This document shows, piece by piece, positions 22,767 through 31,773 of a stretch of DNA of 64,000 nt; the first letter of the stretch is position 1; each line of letters begins with the position of its first letter. The position numbers and the translations under genes were made by a program. The DNA comes from Pseudomonas sp. PDM04. GTDB taxonomy: Bacteria; Pseudomonadota; Gammaproteobacteria; Pseudomonadales; Pseudomonadaceae. Where the stretch lies: assembly GCF_014851765.1 (NCBI RefSeq), contig NZ_JACVAI010000003.1, forward strand, positions 248,001 through 312,000, written 5' to 3'. The notes below the pieces were generated by a model. The model saw only the letters and a program-made list of their open reading frames with translations, had not been told where the DNA came from and did not search any database.

Positions 22767-23549
22767 ATGCAGCTTGAGTTTTACCAGGTCGATGCTTTCA
22801 GTGATCGGCCCTTCGGTGGCAATCCGGCGATGGTCTATCGGCTCGATGCCTGGCTCGCCGACGATTTGATGCAAAAAATTGCTGCCGAGCACAACCTGGC
22901 CGAAACCGCCTTTGTGGTGCGCGAAGGGCAGGGCTGGCGCATTCGCTGGTTCACGCCCACCACCGAAGTGCCATTGTGCGGACACGCCACGCTGGCCAGC
23001 GCTCATGTCTTGTTCGACATCCATAAGGAGCCGGCACAGCGCCTGGATTTCATCTGCAAATCCGGTCCGCTGAGTGTGACCCGCGAAGGCGAACGCTTGT
23101 GGCTGGACTTCCCGGCCATTGAGACGTCGGAAGTGGGCGTGACCGTGGATGTCGAGCGTGCGCTGGGTGTCGAAGCGGTCGATGTGCGGGGCTCGAACGA
23201 GTTGTTCGTGGTGCTGGAGTCCGAGCAGGCGGTGCTCGATTGCCAGCCAGACATGGTTGCCCTGGCCAAGCTGCCGTGGCTGGGGGCCATTGTCACCGCC
23301 AAGGGCAGCAAGCATGATTTCGTGTCGCGCTATTTCGCACCGGCCATCGGCATCAATGAAGATCCGGTGACGGGGTCGACTCACTGCAGCCTGATTCCGT
23401 ACTGGTCAAAACGCCTGGGCAAGTCGAGCCTGACGGCCTATCAATGTTCGAAACGCGGCGGCGAGTTGTTCTGCCGGCTGGAAGGGGATCGGGTGAAGAT
23501 CGGCGGGAATGCGACGCTGGTGGCCAGCGGCACACTGATGTTGGGGTGA
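22767..23549 (+). CDS. PhzF family isomerase/epimerase
   Basis: This 260-residue protein has the two-lobed diaminopimelate-epimerase-like fold of the PhzF family. It begins with the hallmark QVDAFSDRPFGGNPA. The catalytic Glu lies in NLAETAFV (about residue 46), and CGHATLASAHVL and the C-terminal NEDPVTGSTHCSL are typical. No phenazine genes are nearby, so this is one of the widespread generic family members with unknown substrate. The start has GGGAGAAG upstream; the longer frame overlapping ybaK is not used. Confidence 0.9.
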   Translation: MQLEFYQVDAFSDRPFGGNPAMVYRLDAWLADDLMQKIAAEHNLAETAFVVREGQGWRIRWFTPTTEVPLCGHATLASAHVLFDIHKEPAQRLDFICKSGPLSVTREGERLWLDFPAIETSEVGVTVDVERALGVEAVDVRGSNELFVVLESEQAVLDCQPDMVALAKLPWLGAIVTAKGSKHDFVSRYFAPAIGINEDPVTGSTHCSLIPYWSKRLGKSSLTAYQCSKRGGELFCRLEGDRVKIGGNATLVASGTLMLG

Positions 23550-23562
23550 TACGGGGCATCAA

Positions 23563-23590
23563 TGTGGGAGCGAGCAGGCACGCTCCCACC
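23563..23590. repeat. Single REP palindrome
   Basis: GTGGGAGCG-AGCAGGCA-CGCTCCCAC, a short REP-type palindrome between two convergent genes, may act as a transcription end. Confidence 0.7.
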
Positions 23591-23603
23591 GTTGATCCGT
23601 GTA

Positions 23604-24713
23604 TCAGTTGGCGGTGCTGTACCGCCGCACACCCGACTCAACCCGGGGAATCTGCGCCGCCGTGCTGCCGGACGCCTGGAACAACACCAGATGATCGGCT
23701 GCCACTTGAATCCCGACATCCGCGCCGACCTGATGATCGATATGGCTCGGGAAAATCGACTCGAGTTGTGCACCGGTCGGCATCTGCAAGCGGTACAACG
23801 TCGACGCCCCCTGGAATGACTTGCCGACAATCCGTGCCTTCAAGGCGCTGTCCGGGGCATAAACGATATCGTCCGGGCGCAGCAGCACGTCCACCGCGCC
23901 GCCAGTCGGCCAGGTGTAGGCCCGGTTACCGCGCAATTCGCCGAGCTCGGTCTGGACCGATTCCGGGCTGCTCAGTTGGCCGCGAATGAAGTAACCCTGG
24001 CCAATAAAGCTGGCGACATAGGGGGTCTGCGGTTCGTGGTACAGGTTGTAGGGCGTGTCCCACTGTTCCAGGCGGCCTTCCTTGAAAACCCCGACGTGGT
24101 CGCTGACCGCGAAGGCTTCTTCCTGATCGTGGGTCACCAGGATCGCGCTGGTGCCCCGGGCCTTGAGGATGTCCCGCACTTCGTGGCTGAGCTTGCGCCG
24201 CAGTTCGCCATCGAGGTTGGAAAAGGGTTCGTCGAGCAACAGCAACTGCGGTTCCGGTGCCAGGGCGCGAGCCAGGGCAACACGCTGTTGCTGGCCCCCC
24301 GACAGTTCGTGTGGAAAGCGCTTGCCCAGGTTCTTCAGGTTGACCAGTTCCAGCAGTTCTTCGGTGACCCGTTCTTTCTGCGGGTGCTTGCGAATGCCGA
24401 AGGCGATGTTCTCGGCCACGCTCAAATGCGGGAACAGCGCATAGTCCTGGAACACCATGCCGATCCGGCGTTTTTCCGGGGCCAGGGTGAAACCGGCGCT
24501 GGAGATCGTCTCTCCCGCCAGGGTGATCTCACCTTCGTGCACCGGTTCGAAACCGGCAATCGCCCGCAGCGTGGTGGTTTTGCCGCAACCCGAAGAGCCG
24601 AGCAGGCAACCGATGTCGCCGGCGTTCAAATGCAGGTTGAGGTTTTGCACGACCCGCTGGTCCTGATAGCCGCAGGCGAGGTTGCGCAGATTAAGCAGTA
24701 ATGGCTGGCTCAT
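23604..24713 (-). CDS. ABC transporter ATPase, FbpC/PotA-like
   Basis: This 369-residue protein has an ABC ATPase domain (residues 1-240: Walker [11 protein letters not shown] loop in [10 protein letters not shown], signature LSGGQQQR, Walker [13 protein letters not shown], switch in THDQEEA) and a C-terminal TOBE_2-type regulatory domain. The nearest families are ferric iron (FbpC) and polyamine/thiamine importers. No permease or binding protein is adjacent. Its start overlaps the argF stop (ATGA), so it is translated with argF, an arrangement shared with other pseudomonads. The substrate is unknown; arginine or putrescine-related transport is only a guess from the coupling. Confidence 0.85.
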   Translation of the reverse strand: MSQPLLLNLRNLACGYQDQRVVQNLNLHLNAGDIGCLLGSSGCGKTTTLRAIAGFEPVHEGEITLAGETISSAGFTLAPEKRRIGMVFQDYALFPHLSVAENIAFGIRKHPQKERVTEELLELVNLKNLGKRFPHELSGGQQQRVALARALAPEPQLLLLDEPFSNLDGELRRKLSHEVRDILKARGTSAILVTHDQEEAFAVSDHVGVFKEGRLEQWDTPYNLYHEPQTPYVASFIGQGYFIRGQLSSPESVQTELGELRGNRAYTWPTGGAVDVLLRPDDIVYAPDSALKARIVGKSFQGASTLYRLQMPTGAQLESIFPSHIDHQVGADVGIQVAADHLVLFQASGSTAAQIPRVESGVRRYSTAN

Positions 24714-25633
24714 GCGTGGTGGTACGCCGGTTCGACGAGAAACTCGAGCAGGGCCTTTTGTGCGTGGAGGCGGTTTTCTGCCTGGTCCCAGGCGACGGAG
24801 CGCGGGTCATCGAGCAGGTCGAGGCTGATTTCCTCGCCACGGTGGGCGGGCAGGCAGTGCATGAACAGCACGTCCTCGGCAGCCAGGTCCAGCAGGGCGC
24901 GATTGACCTGGTACGGCGCGAACAGCTTCAGGCGCTTGGCGGTTTCTTCTTCCTGGCCCATGGAGGTCCAGACGTCGGTGCTCACCAGATGAGCGCCGCG
25001 CACGGCTTCCTGCGGATCCCGGACGATGGTCACCCGGTCACCGGCCCTGGCCACGAATTCGGGGTTGGGCTCGTAACCTTCGGGGCAGGCGATGCGCAAC
25101 TGGAAGTCGAACTGGATCGCCGCTTCTATATAGCTGTTGCACATGTTGTTGCCGTCGCCGATCCAGGCCACGGTCTTGCCCTGGATCGAGCCGCGATGCT
25201 CCAGGAAGGTTTGCATGTCGGCCAGCAACTGGCACGGGTGCAGGTCATCGGACAGGCCGTTGATCACCGGCACGCGGGAGTTGGCGGCGAATTCGGTCAG
25301 GGTGCTGTGGGCGAAGGTACGGATCATCACCGCATCGAGCATGCTCGACATGACGATGGCGGCGTCGCCGATCGGCTCGCCACGGCCCAGTTGCGTATCC
25401 CGTGGCGACAGGAAAATCGCCTGGCCGCCCAGTTGGATCATGCCGGCTTCGAATGAAATACGGGTGCGGGTCGAGGACTTCTCGAAAATCATCCCGAGCA
25501 CGCGGTTTTTCAATGGCTCGAACAGTACGCCGCGGTTACGCAGGTCTTTGAGCTCCACGCCTCGACGGAGCACGCTGACCAGCTCGTCGGGCGTGCAGTC
25601 CATCAGGGAGAGAAAGTGCCTAGCGCTCATCAT
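24710..25633 (-). CDS. argF: Anabolic ornithine carbamoyltransferase
   Basis: This roughly 306-residue enzyme makes citrulline from ornithine and carbamoyl phosphate in arginine synthesis. It shows the carbamoyl-phosphate site [11 protein letters not shown] (about residue 53), the HPCQLLADM motif and the catalytic [10 protein letters not shown] near residue 265. Length is like the P. aeruginosa anabolic enzyme. Two adjacent ATGs share one AAGG ribosome binding site. A likely ArgR operator lies about 110 bases upstream, consistent with repression by arginine. Confidence 0.95.
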   Translation of the reverse strand: MMSARHFLSLMDCTPDELVSVLRRGVELKDLRNRGVLFEPLKNRVLGMIFEKSSTRTRISFEAGMIQLGGQAIFLSPRDTQLGRGEPIGDAAIVMSSMLDAVMIRTFAHSTLTEFAANSRVPVINGLSDDLHPCQLLADMQTFLEHRGSIQGKTVAWIGDGNNMCNSYIEAAIQFDFQLRIACPEGYEPNPEFVARAGDRVTIVRDPQEAVRGAHLVSTDVWTSMGQEEETAKRLKLFAPYQVNRALLDLAAEDVLFMHCLPAHRGEEISLDLLDDPRSVAWDQAENRLHAQKALLEFLVEPAYHHA

Positions 25634-25734
25634 TGACTACCTTTTTGCAACAGACCGCAGATACTCAAAGCCTTGTTTTACGGAACAACGGGCGAGACCT
25701 GCGGCGTAAGCCGCACGGGGCGACGAAATAGGGA

Positions 25735-25771
25735 AGGCGCGATCTTGACACTAAATGTCGCGTTTTTCCAA
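25735..25771 (-). promoter_or_regulatory. Candidate ArgR operator of argF
   Basis: The plus strand carries TGTCGC-N8-AA exactly (25756-25771), preceded 21 bases earlier by a weaker half-site AGGCGC-N8-CA. This fits the tandem TGTCGC-N8-AA-N5 layout of Pseudomonas ArgR. The orientation is opposite to argF. The remaining sequence up to the next gene shows no other clear site or gene. Confidence 0.5.
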
Positions 25772-26031
25772 TAGGCTACGGTGTTTGCGGATTTCAGAGG
25801 GGCTACGCGGAAGCCGCGACAGCGCGTTTGAAGTGGGTTCCTGACAGCAGCCTGTCATTTGTACACCGGGCTCGCGGGGCTTGGCAATCAAGCGGGGCGG
25901 GGATGCTACTGTCGCTGTCGGTTTTCGAGCGGTGCCTGCCATCGTTAATGGCAATGTGCTTCGTCTGAAACACTTGCTAATGCAATGTGCTGGGTTATAA
26001 ATAAGTCACGATCGATGCAGGAAGCCCCGGA

Positions 26032-26322
26032 ATGGAATCGAAAGAACAGCAACTCATGGAATTGCTCGGCCTCACGGCCCGGGCACTGACGCACCTCACG
26101 GCTTCCATGACGTCGATGTCCTTCGAACTCTTGCGAAGCAACGACGAGGTCACCAAGGCTGCCGGCCGACGCATGATTGATCGCATGGCCACCATCAGCG
26201 CCGGTCTCGACGAGCACTGGCGGATCATTGGCGAGCTGACCGGCGTACACGTCGCTCACGAGCAGATCGAAACCATCCAGGAAATCCAGTTGCAAGCCCC
26301 GCCCAGGTTGCCATCGAACTGA
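26032..26322 (+). CDS. Small conserved-type hypothetical protein
   Basis: This 96-residue acidic, mostly helical protein (MESKEQQLMELLGLTARALTH start) has no signal peptide or membrane segment and no recognised motif. The ATG has AGGA nine bases upstream. Met-rich helices (MTSMSFELLR and RRMIDRMATI) suggest a helical bundle or a partner-binding protein. It precedes the molybdopterin oxidoreductase by 135 bases in the same direction, but a link is not proven. Confidence 0.65.
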   Translation: MESKEQQLMELLGLTARALTHLTASMTSMSFELLRSNDEVTKAAGRRMIDRMATISAGLDEHWRIIGELTGVHVAHEQIETIQEIQLQAPPRLPSN

Positions 26323-26457
26323 GATCGGGGCGGCCATCGGCTGGGCTGATGGGGGCCGATTCACAACGCGAACGTCGCTGGCGCGGCGACGGGGCGCGGG
26401 CCATAGTCTTGATCCCGCGGCCGACAATGCCCGCCCAGTACAAGAAAGAGACTGGCC

Positions 26458-28563
26458 ATGACCAAGACTCTCCATCACCGTGCCTGCCACCTGTGTGAAG
26501 CCATCTGCGGCCTGACCATCGAGACCACCGAGACCGATGGCAACGTGCAAATCACCTCGATCAAGGGCGACGCCCAGGATACGTTCAGTCGCGGTCACAT
26601 CTGCCCCAAGGCTGTCGCCCTGCAGGACATTCAGAACGACCCGGACCGGCTGCGCCAGCCGATGCTGCGGGTCGGCAACGAGTGGCAGCCTGTCGAATGG
26701 GAAGACGCCTTCAACCTGGTCGCCGAGCGGTTGTCGGAGATCCAGGCGCGTCACGGGCAGAATGCGGTGGCGGTCTATCAAGGCAACCCCAGCGTGCACA
26801 ACTACGGGTTGATGACTCACAGCAACTACTTCCTGGGCTTGCTGAAGACCCGGAATCGGTTTTCCGCGACTTCGGTCGACCAGTTGCCGCATCACCTGAC
26901 CAGCCATTTGATGTATGGCCACGGCTTGCTGTTGCCGATCCCGGACATCGATCACACCGATTTCATGTTGATTCTCGGCGGTAACCCGCTGGCGTCCAAC
27001 GGCAGCATCATGACCGTGCCGGACGTGGAGAAGCGCCTGAAAGCGATTCAGGCCCGGGGCGGCAAAGTGGTGGTGGTCGACCCGCGCCGCAGCGAGACGG
27101 CGGCGATGGCCGACCAGCACCTGTTCGTGCGTCCGGGGGGCGATGCGGCCTTGTTGTTCGGCGTGCTCAATACCCTGTTTGGTGAAGGCCTGACCCGCGA
27201 CAGCCATCTGCCGGTGGAGGGCCTGGATCTTGTTCGCCAGGCGATTGCGCGGTTCACCGCCGAGACCATGAGTCCGCTGTGCGCAGTGCCGGCCGAGCAG
27301 ATACGCCAGTTGGCCCGGGACTTCGCCGCGGCGCCGACGGCGGTCTGCTATGGACGCATGGGCGTGTCGACCCAGGCTTTCGGCACGCTCTGTCACTGGC
27401 TGGTGCAACTGATCAATCTGGTGACCGGCAACCTCGATCGCGTCGGCGGCGCGTTGTGCACCGAACCGGCCGTGGACCTGGTGGCAACCACCTCGGGCGG
27501 GCATTTCAATCTGTGGCAGAGCCGGGTGTCCGGACGCCCGGAATATGCCGGTGAGCTGCCGGTGTCGGCCATGGCCGAAGAGATGCTCACCGACGGGGAA
27601 GGGCAGGTGCGGGCATTGATCACGGTGGCCGGCAACCCGGTGCTGTCGACACCCAATGGCCGGCAACTGGAGCAGGCGCTGGACGGGTTGGAGTTCATGG
27701 TCAGCGTCGACCTCTACATCAACGAAACCACCCGTTATGCCGACCTGATTCTGCCATCGACATCCGCCCTGGAAAACGATCACTACGACACCACATTCAA
27801 CCTGTTTGCCGTGCGAAACGTCACCCGGTTCAATCGCGCAATCCTGGCCAAACCGGAGGGGGCGTTGCACGACTGGGAGATTTTCGTCGGGCTGGCGAAA
27901 GCCTTTGCCGCGAAAACCGGCAAGGAGTTGAAGCCGACGATGCCGCCGGCCAGCATGATTGACCTGGGGTTGCGGATGGGATCCTACGGCGATGCCTCGG
28001 CACACAAGTTGTCGCTGGCGACGCTGTTCGATCACCCGCATGGGGTCGACCTGGGGCCCCTCAAGGCCAACCTGGCAGCGCGCTTGAAAACCGCTGACCA
28101 GCGCATCCAGGCGGCGCCAGAGGTCATGCTCGCGGACCTGGCTCGTTTTGCCGCGTCGCAGGCGCCGGCCGCCGATGAACTCCTGATGATCGGCCGCCGT
28201 CATGTGCGCAGCAATAATTCCTGGATGCACAACTACCACCGGCTGGTGAAAGGCAAGCCGCGCCACCAGCTGCTGATGCACCCTGACGACCTCGCCAGTC
28301 GCGGGCTCAGTGACGGACAACGGGTGCGGGTCAGCTCCCGGGTCGGCGTGATCGAAGTGGAAGTGCTCGGCAGCCCGGACATGATGAAAGGCGTGGTCAG
28401 CCTGCCGCACGGTTGGGGCCATGCGCGGCCCGGCGTGCAGATGGCCATTGCCAGCGGCCAGCCGGGGGCCAGCGCCAATGACCTGACCGACGAGTGCCAG
28501 CTCGACGAGTTGTCGGGCAACGCGGCGTTGAACGGTGTACCGGTCACTGTTGCCGCGGCTTGA
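26458..28563 (+). CDS. Molybdopterin oxidoreductase
   Basis: This 701-residue enzyme is of the DMSO reductase/formate dehydrogenase superfamily. An N-terminal 4Fe-4S site is formed by Cys10, Cys13, Cys17 and Cys49 (CHLCEAIC and HICPKA). Bis-MGD-binding segments include LILGGNPLASNG, VVVDPRRSETA and the C-terminal molydopterin-dinucleotide domain (LLMHPDDLASRGLSDGQRVRV). There is no Tat signal, so it is cytoplasmic. No separate electron-transfer subunit is adjacent, so it may work with a diffusible ferredoxin or NAD-linked partner. The substrate is unknown. Confidence 0.88.
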   Translation: MTKTLHHRACHLCEAICGLTIETTETDGNVQITSIKGDAQDTFSRGHICPKAVALQDIQNDPDRLRQPMLRVGNEWQPVEWEDAFNLVAERLSEIQARHGQNAVAVYQGNPSVHNYGLMTHSNYFLGLLKTRNRFSATSVDQLPHHLTSHLMYGHGLLLPIPDIDHTDFMLILGGNPLASNGSIMTVPDVEKRLKAIQARGGKVVVVDPRRSETAAMADQHLFVRPGGDAALLFGVLNTLFGEGLTRDSHLPVEGLDLVRQAIARFTAETMSPLCAVPAEQIRQLARDFAAAPTAVCYGRMGVSTQAFGTLCHWLVQLINLVTGNLDRVGGALCTEPAVDLVATTSGGHFNLWQSRVSGRPEYAGELPVSAMAEEMLTDGEGQVRALITVAGNPVLSTPNGRQLEQALDGLEFMVSVDLYINETTRYADLILPSTSALENDHYDTTFNLFAVRNVTRFNRAILAKPEGALHDWEIFVGLAKAFAAKTGKELKPTMPPASMIDLGLRMGSYGDASAHKLSLATLFDHPHGVDLGPLKANLAARLKTADQRIQAAPEVMLADLARFAASQAPAADELLMIGRRHVRSNNSWMHNYHRLVKGKPRHQLLMHPDDLASRGLSDGQRVRVSSRVGVIEVEVLGSPDMMKGVVSLPHGWGHARPGVQMAIASGQPGASANDLTDECQLDELSGNAALNGVPVTVAAA

Positions 28564-28660
28564 ATGGGTCCGTCGGAGAGGCCGAGCATGGCGCTCGGGT
28601 TTCCGTTACAATGCGCCACCGTGCCGACCCCTGAGTCGGAAAGTTCAGTCGAGGTGCTCC

Positions 28661-28993
28661 ATGGATATCATCGAAACGATTAAAGAGCAGATTGCTAACA
28701 ACACCGTTCTGCTTTACATGAAAGGCTCGCCGAATGCCCCGCAGTGCGGCTTCTCCGCGAAAGCTGCGCAGGCCGTGATGGCATGCGGTGAGAAGTTTGC
28801 GTACGTGGACATCCTGCAGAACCCGGAAATCCGCGCCAACCTGCCAAAATACGCCAACTGGCCAACCTTCCCACAACTGTGGGTGGCCGGCGAGCTGGTC
28901 GGTGGCAGCGACATCATGACCGAGATGGCTGCAGACGGTTCGCTGCAAACCACCATCAAGTCGGCTGTTGAAGCGGCGGCTGCCAAAGCCTGA
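28661..28993 (+). CDS. grxD: Monothiol glutaredoxin
   Basis: This 110-residue Grx4-type monothiol glutaredoxin has active-site CGFS at Cys29, TFPQLWV and GGSDIM glutathione-binding segments. It carries and transfers 2Fe-2S clusters with glutathione and BolA-type partners. GAGGTG lies eight bases before the ATG. Its position next to bfr and bfd groups it with iron homeostasis genes. Confidence 0.95.
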   Translation: MDIIETIKEQIANNTVLLYMKGSPNAPQCGFSAKAAQAVMACGEKFAYVDILQNPEIRANLPKYANWPTFPQLWVAGELVGGSDIMTEMAADGSLQTTIKSAVEAAAAKA

Positions 28994-29015
28994 CCGACGC
29001 TTGCCTTCTCTCTTT

Positions 29016-29045
29016 GTGTAGGCGCGAGCGTGCTCGCTCCTGCAG
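29016..29045. repeat. Single REP palindrome
   Basis: GTAGGCGCGAGCGTGCTCGC followed by TCCTGCAG is a lone REP-type palindrome just past grxD. Confidence 0.6.
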
Positions 29046-29068
29046 TCCAAGAGGGAGCAACAAGCATG

Positions 29069-29105
29069 AAAAAGCCCCGCCTCTTGAAAGAGCGCGGGGC
29101 TTTTT
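29069..29105. terminator. Bidirectional terminator of grxD and bfr
   Basis: AAAAAGCCCCGC and GCGGGGCTTTTT form a GC-rich stem with A and T tracts on both sides, between two convergent genes. It can act in both directions. Confidence 0.88.
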
Positions 29106-29131
29106 ATTGCGTCGAGATCAGCGGCGCAAAC

Positions 29132-29605
29132 TTACTCGTCGCCCATCTGCGATTGCAGGTAGTTTTCCAGGCCGATCTTGTCGATCAGGCCCAGTTGGGT
29201 TTCCAGCCAGTCGATGTGTTCTTCTTCGGACTCGAGAATGTCTTCGAGCAGTTCACGGCTGCCGAAGTCACCCACGGTTTCGCAGTGCGCGATCGCGACT
29301 TTGAGGTCGGCGTGGCCGGTGCGTTCGATACGCAGGTCGCACTCGAGCATTTCCTTGGTGTGCTCGCCAATCTGCAGCTTGCCCAGGTCCTGCACGTTAG
29401 GCAGGCCCTCCAGGAACAGGATGCGCTTGATCAGCTTGTCCGCGTGTTTCATCTCATCGATGGACTCGTGGTACTCGTGCTTGCCGAGTTTGTTCAGGCC
29501 CCAATCTTCATACATGCGGGCATGCAGGAAGTACTGATTGATCGCGACCAGTTCATTGGCAAGGATCTTGTTGAGATGCTGGATGACTGTAATGTCGCCT
29601 TTCAT
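29132..29605 (-). CDS. bfr: Bacterioferritin (haem-binding subunit)
   Basis: This 157-residue ferritin-like subunit forms 24-mers that store iron. It shows ferroxidase ligands Glu18, Glu51, His54, the later Glu in [14 protein letters not shown], and Met52 that binds haem between subunits. It is of the BfrB type that exchanges electrons with Bfd, which is encoded just upstream in the same direction. Its own promoter must lie in the 157-base AT-rich gap after the bfd terminator. Confidence 0.95.
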   Translation of the reverse strand: MKGDITVIQHLNKILANELVAINQYFLHARMYEDWGLNKLGKHEYHESIDEMKHADKLIKRILFLEGLPNVQDLGKLQIGEHTKEMLECDLRIERTGHADLKVAIAHCETVGDFGSRELLEDILESEEEHIDWLETQLGLIDKIGLENYLQSQMGDE

Positions 29606-29762
29606 GATGGGGTCCTGCCCTGTATTAGCTGTCTATAAGGCAGAGTTTGAGCCGCATAATCAGGAGTGTCAAACCTAAGTTATTGAATAATATATGAAAA
29701 TTAATCGGAATAAGAATGTTTGTGTTCCGCGTCTAGCCCGTAACCAATTGATTTGCAGACAT

Positions 29763-29791
29763 AAAAAAACCGGACATCAAGTCCGGTTCTT
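29763..29791 (-). terminator. bfd terminator
   Basis: On the minus strand AACCGGAC-TTGAT-GTCCGGTT is followed by TTTTTTA. It separates bfd from bfr transcription. Confidence 0.88.
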
Positions 29792-29805
29792 TGGAAGTCG
29801 GGTAT

Positions 29806-30024
29806 TTATGCAGCGGTAAATTCTACCGGGTAGGGAATAGCGGCCTGGGCTGTCTGCAATTTGGTCAGGGTTTCGCGTACCACTTCCTTGGCCAGGCAGG
29901 CACATTTACCGCATTGGCTGGCTACGCCGGTAGCCTGACGGACTTCCTTGTAGCTGCAGCATCCTTCATAGATTGCATCGCGGATTTGACCGTCGGTGAC
30001 GCCAGTGCAGAGGCAGACATACAT
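29806..30024 (-). CDS. bfd: Bacterioferritin-associated ferredoxin
   Basis: This 72-residue 2Fe-2S protein has ligands Cys4, Cys6, Cys38 and Cys41 (MYVCLC and SQCGKC), the CxC-x31-CxxC pattern of Bfd. It donates electrons to the Bfr haem to release stored iron. The start MYVCLC is chosen over an in-frame start ten codons upstream because it is the conserved Bfd N-terminus. A Fur-box-like sequence upstream predicts induction under iron starvation. Confidence 0.95.
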   Translation of the reverse strand: MYVCLCTGVTDGQIRDAIYEGCCSYKEVRQATGVASQCGKCACLAKEVVRETLTKLQTAQAAIPYPVEFTAA

Positions 30025-30076
30025 AAGTGAAAACCGTCGCTGGTTGTGACTCAATTGCGATGGATCTTAATGTTAA

Positions 30077-30091
30077 CGAGAATGATTGTCA
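30077..30091 (-). promoter_or_regulatory. Fur box upstream of bfd
   Basis: The minus strand reads TGACAATCATTCTCG, matching the 7-1-7 Fur core TGATAATNATTATCA at 11 of 14 fixed positions. It lies 53 bases before the bfd start, where a promoter is expected. Confidence 0.65.
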
Positions 30092-30260
30092 AAGTGGTTT
30101 CTGACAGCTTTGCAGGATCGGGGGCCAGGACCGACGAACGGCTTTGTTCAGGCCATATGCCAGTCATCTTTGCGGCGCCCATTCAGCGCTCCGGTGAAAA
30201 TCCGTTAAGGACAGCTTAAAAACGCAGTGTATGATGGCCGGTCCTTATGAAGGGGGTGAG

Positions 30261-30289
30261 TGTCACAGGGCTGTCGCCTGAGGGTGACA
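30261..30289. other. Palindrome before the peroxiredoxin gene
   Basis: TGTCAC and GTGACA form inverted arms 17 bases apart, about 50 bases upstream of the peroxiredoxin start. It could be an operator or leader hairpin. No regulator is recognised. The rest of the bfd-peroxiredoxin gap shows nothing else clear. Confidence 0.35.
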
Positions 30290-30337
30290 GGCTGGCCCAA
30301 ACCCGGAACTTCACGTTTTTACACCAGGAGATATTCA

Positions 30338-30940
30338 ATGAGCGTACTCGTAGGCAAGCAAGCCCCAGATTTCACCGTACCGGCCGTCCTCGGCAATGGC
30401 GAAATCGTCGACAGCTTCACCCTGTCGTCGGCCATCAAGGGCAAATACGGCCTGGTGTTCTTCTACCCGCTGGACTTCACCTTTGTATGCCCATCCGAGC
30501 TGATCGCTCTGGACAACCGCATGTCGGACTTCAAGGCACGCAACGTGGAAGTGATCGCCGTTTCGATCGACTCGCACTTCACCCACAACGCCTGGCGCAA
30601 CACGCCGGTCAACAATGGCGGTATCGGTGAAGTCCGTTACACCATGGCGGCCGACATGAAGCACGAAATCGCCAAGGCCTACGACGTTGAGTCCGAAGGT
30701 GGCGTCGCGTTCCGTGGCGCGTTCCTGATCGACGACAAAGGCGTCGTTCGCTCGCAGATCATCAACGACCTGCCACTGGGCCGTAACATGGAAGAGCTGA
30801 TCCGTCTGGTCGACGCTCTGCAATTCCACGAAGAGCACGGCGAAGTCTGCCCTGCCAACTGGAAGAAAGGCGACAAGGGCATGAATGCTTCGCCGGAAGG
30901 TGTCGCGGCCTACCTGACCGAGCACGCGGCTGCCCTGTAA
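30338..30940 (+). CDS. 2-Cys peroxiredoxin
   Basis: This 200-residue typical 2-Cys peroxiredoxin (AhpC/Prx1 group) has peroxidatic Cys51 in DFTFVCPSE and resolving Cys171 in HGEVCPANW. It reduces peroxides in the cytoplasm with thioredoxin-type donors. The ATG has AGGAG seven bases upstream; an upstream in-frame start has no such site. It faces away from bfd, linking iron release and peroxide defence in one locus. Confidence 0.93.
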   Translation: MSVLVGKQAPDFTVPAVLGNGEIVDSFTLSSAIKGKYGLVFFYPLDFTFVCPSELIALDNRMSDFKARNVEVIAVSIDSHFTHNAWRNTPVNNGGIGEVRYTMAADMKHEIAKAYDVESEGGVAFRGAFLIDDKGVVRSQIINDLPLGRNMEELIRLVDALQFHEEHGEVCPANWKKGDKGMNASPEGVAAYLTEHAAAL

Positions 30941-30955
30941 GGCGCGTCAAGGCGT

Positions 30956-30987
30956 AAAAAAACCGGCCATCATGGCCGGTTTTTTTA
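30956..30987 (+). terminator. Peroxiredoxin gene terminator
   Basis: AACCGGCCAT-CATGGCCGGTT is a stem followed by seven T, preceded by an A-run. Confidence 0.9.
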
Positions 30988-31011
30988 TGGGCGGGAGAAT
31001 CGCAGGTCCCT

Positions 31012-31098
31012 GAAGGAGCCGGCTTGCTGGCGATGAACGATGACGCGATCTGCATGTTAAACCGCGTCGCCTGCATCGCGAGCAGGCTCGCTCCCACA
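31012..31098. repeat. REP doublet (REPIN)
   Basis: Inverted REP arms (GGAGCCGGCTTGCTGGCGAT and ATCGCGAGCAGGCTCGCTCC) surround a short spacer. The right arm ends immediately before the rnt stop codon on the opposite strand. Confidence 0.85.
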
Positions 31099-31773
31099 TC
31101 AATCGTCGAAGTCTTCCCAGCCGCCCATTTGCTTCCAGCGATTGACGATGCCGCAGAACAGTTCGGCGGTCTTCTCGGTATCGTAGCGAGCCGAGTGAGC
31201 TTCCCGACCGTCGAAGTCGATGTCGGCTGCCTGGCACGCCTTCGCCAATACCGTCTGGCCGTAGGCGAGACCTGCAAGGGTGGCGGTGTCGAAGCTGGAG
31301 AACGGATGAAAGGGGTTGCGCTTCATGTCCAGGCGCGCGACCGCTGCATTCAGGAAACCCAGGTCGAAGCTGCTGTTATGCCCCACCAGGATTGCACGCT
31401 TGCAGCCGTTGGCTTTCAACGATTTGCGAATGCCGCGGAAGATGTCCGTCAGTGCCGTTTCTTCACTCACGGCCATGCGCAACGGGTGATCGAGCTTGAT
31501 GCCGGTGAATTCCAGCGCGGCGGCTTCGATGTTGGCCCCTTCAAACGGCTCTACACGGAAGAAATAGGTGTGATCGGGATACACGAACCCTTTTTCGTCC
31601 ATGCCGATGGTGGTCGCGGCAATTTCCAGCAAGGCGTCAGTGGCAGAGTTGAAACCACCGGTTTCAACATCGACAACGACTGGCAGGTAACCACGGAATC
31701 GCGCGGCCATCGGGTGGCGTGGACCGCCAGCGCCCGGACCGTCCTGTTCGTCGTCGAAATGGTCTTCACTCAC
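31099..31773 (-). CDS. rnt: Ribonuclease T
   Basis: This 224-residue DEDDh 3'-5' exonuclease trims tRNA and other stable RNA 3' ends. Catalytic residues are Asp35 and Glu37 (VVDVETGG), the Asp in NSSFDLGFL, and the His and Asp in [11 protein letters not shown]. The N-terminus is about 12 residues longer than the E. coli enzyme and acidic. The start overlaps the pyrC stop (ATGA). Confidence 0.94.
   Translation of the reverse strand: MSEDHFDDEQDGPGAGGPRHPMAARFRGYLPVVVDVETGGFNSATDALLEIAATTIGMDEKGFVYPDHTYFFRVEPFEGANIEAAALEFTGIKLDHPLRMAVSEETALTDIFRGIRKSLKANGCKRAILVGHNSSFDLGFLNAAVARLDMKRNPFHPFSSFDTATLAGLAYGQTVLAKACQAADIDFDGREAHSARYDTEKTAELFCGIVNRWKQMGGWEDFDD

Noticed and set aside
22767..23549. 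PhzF-like gene as evidence of phenazine production
   Set aside because: No other phz genes are present and generic PhzF-family proteins are common.
25751..25954. A 67-residue minus-strand frame between argF and the 96-residue gene
   Set aside because: It overlaps the likely ArgR operator and has a composition typical of noncoding sequence.
25945..28422. An 825-residue frame antisense to the molybdopterin oxidoreductase
   Set aside because: It is His/Gln/Arg-rich, typical of antisense translation of a GC-rich gene, has no recognisable domain, and runs across a second real gene.
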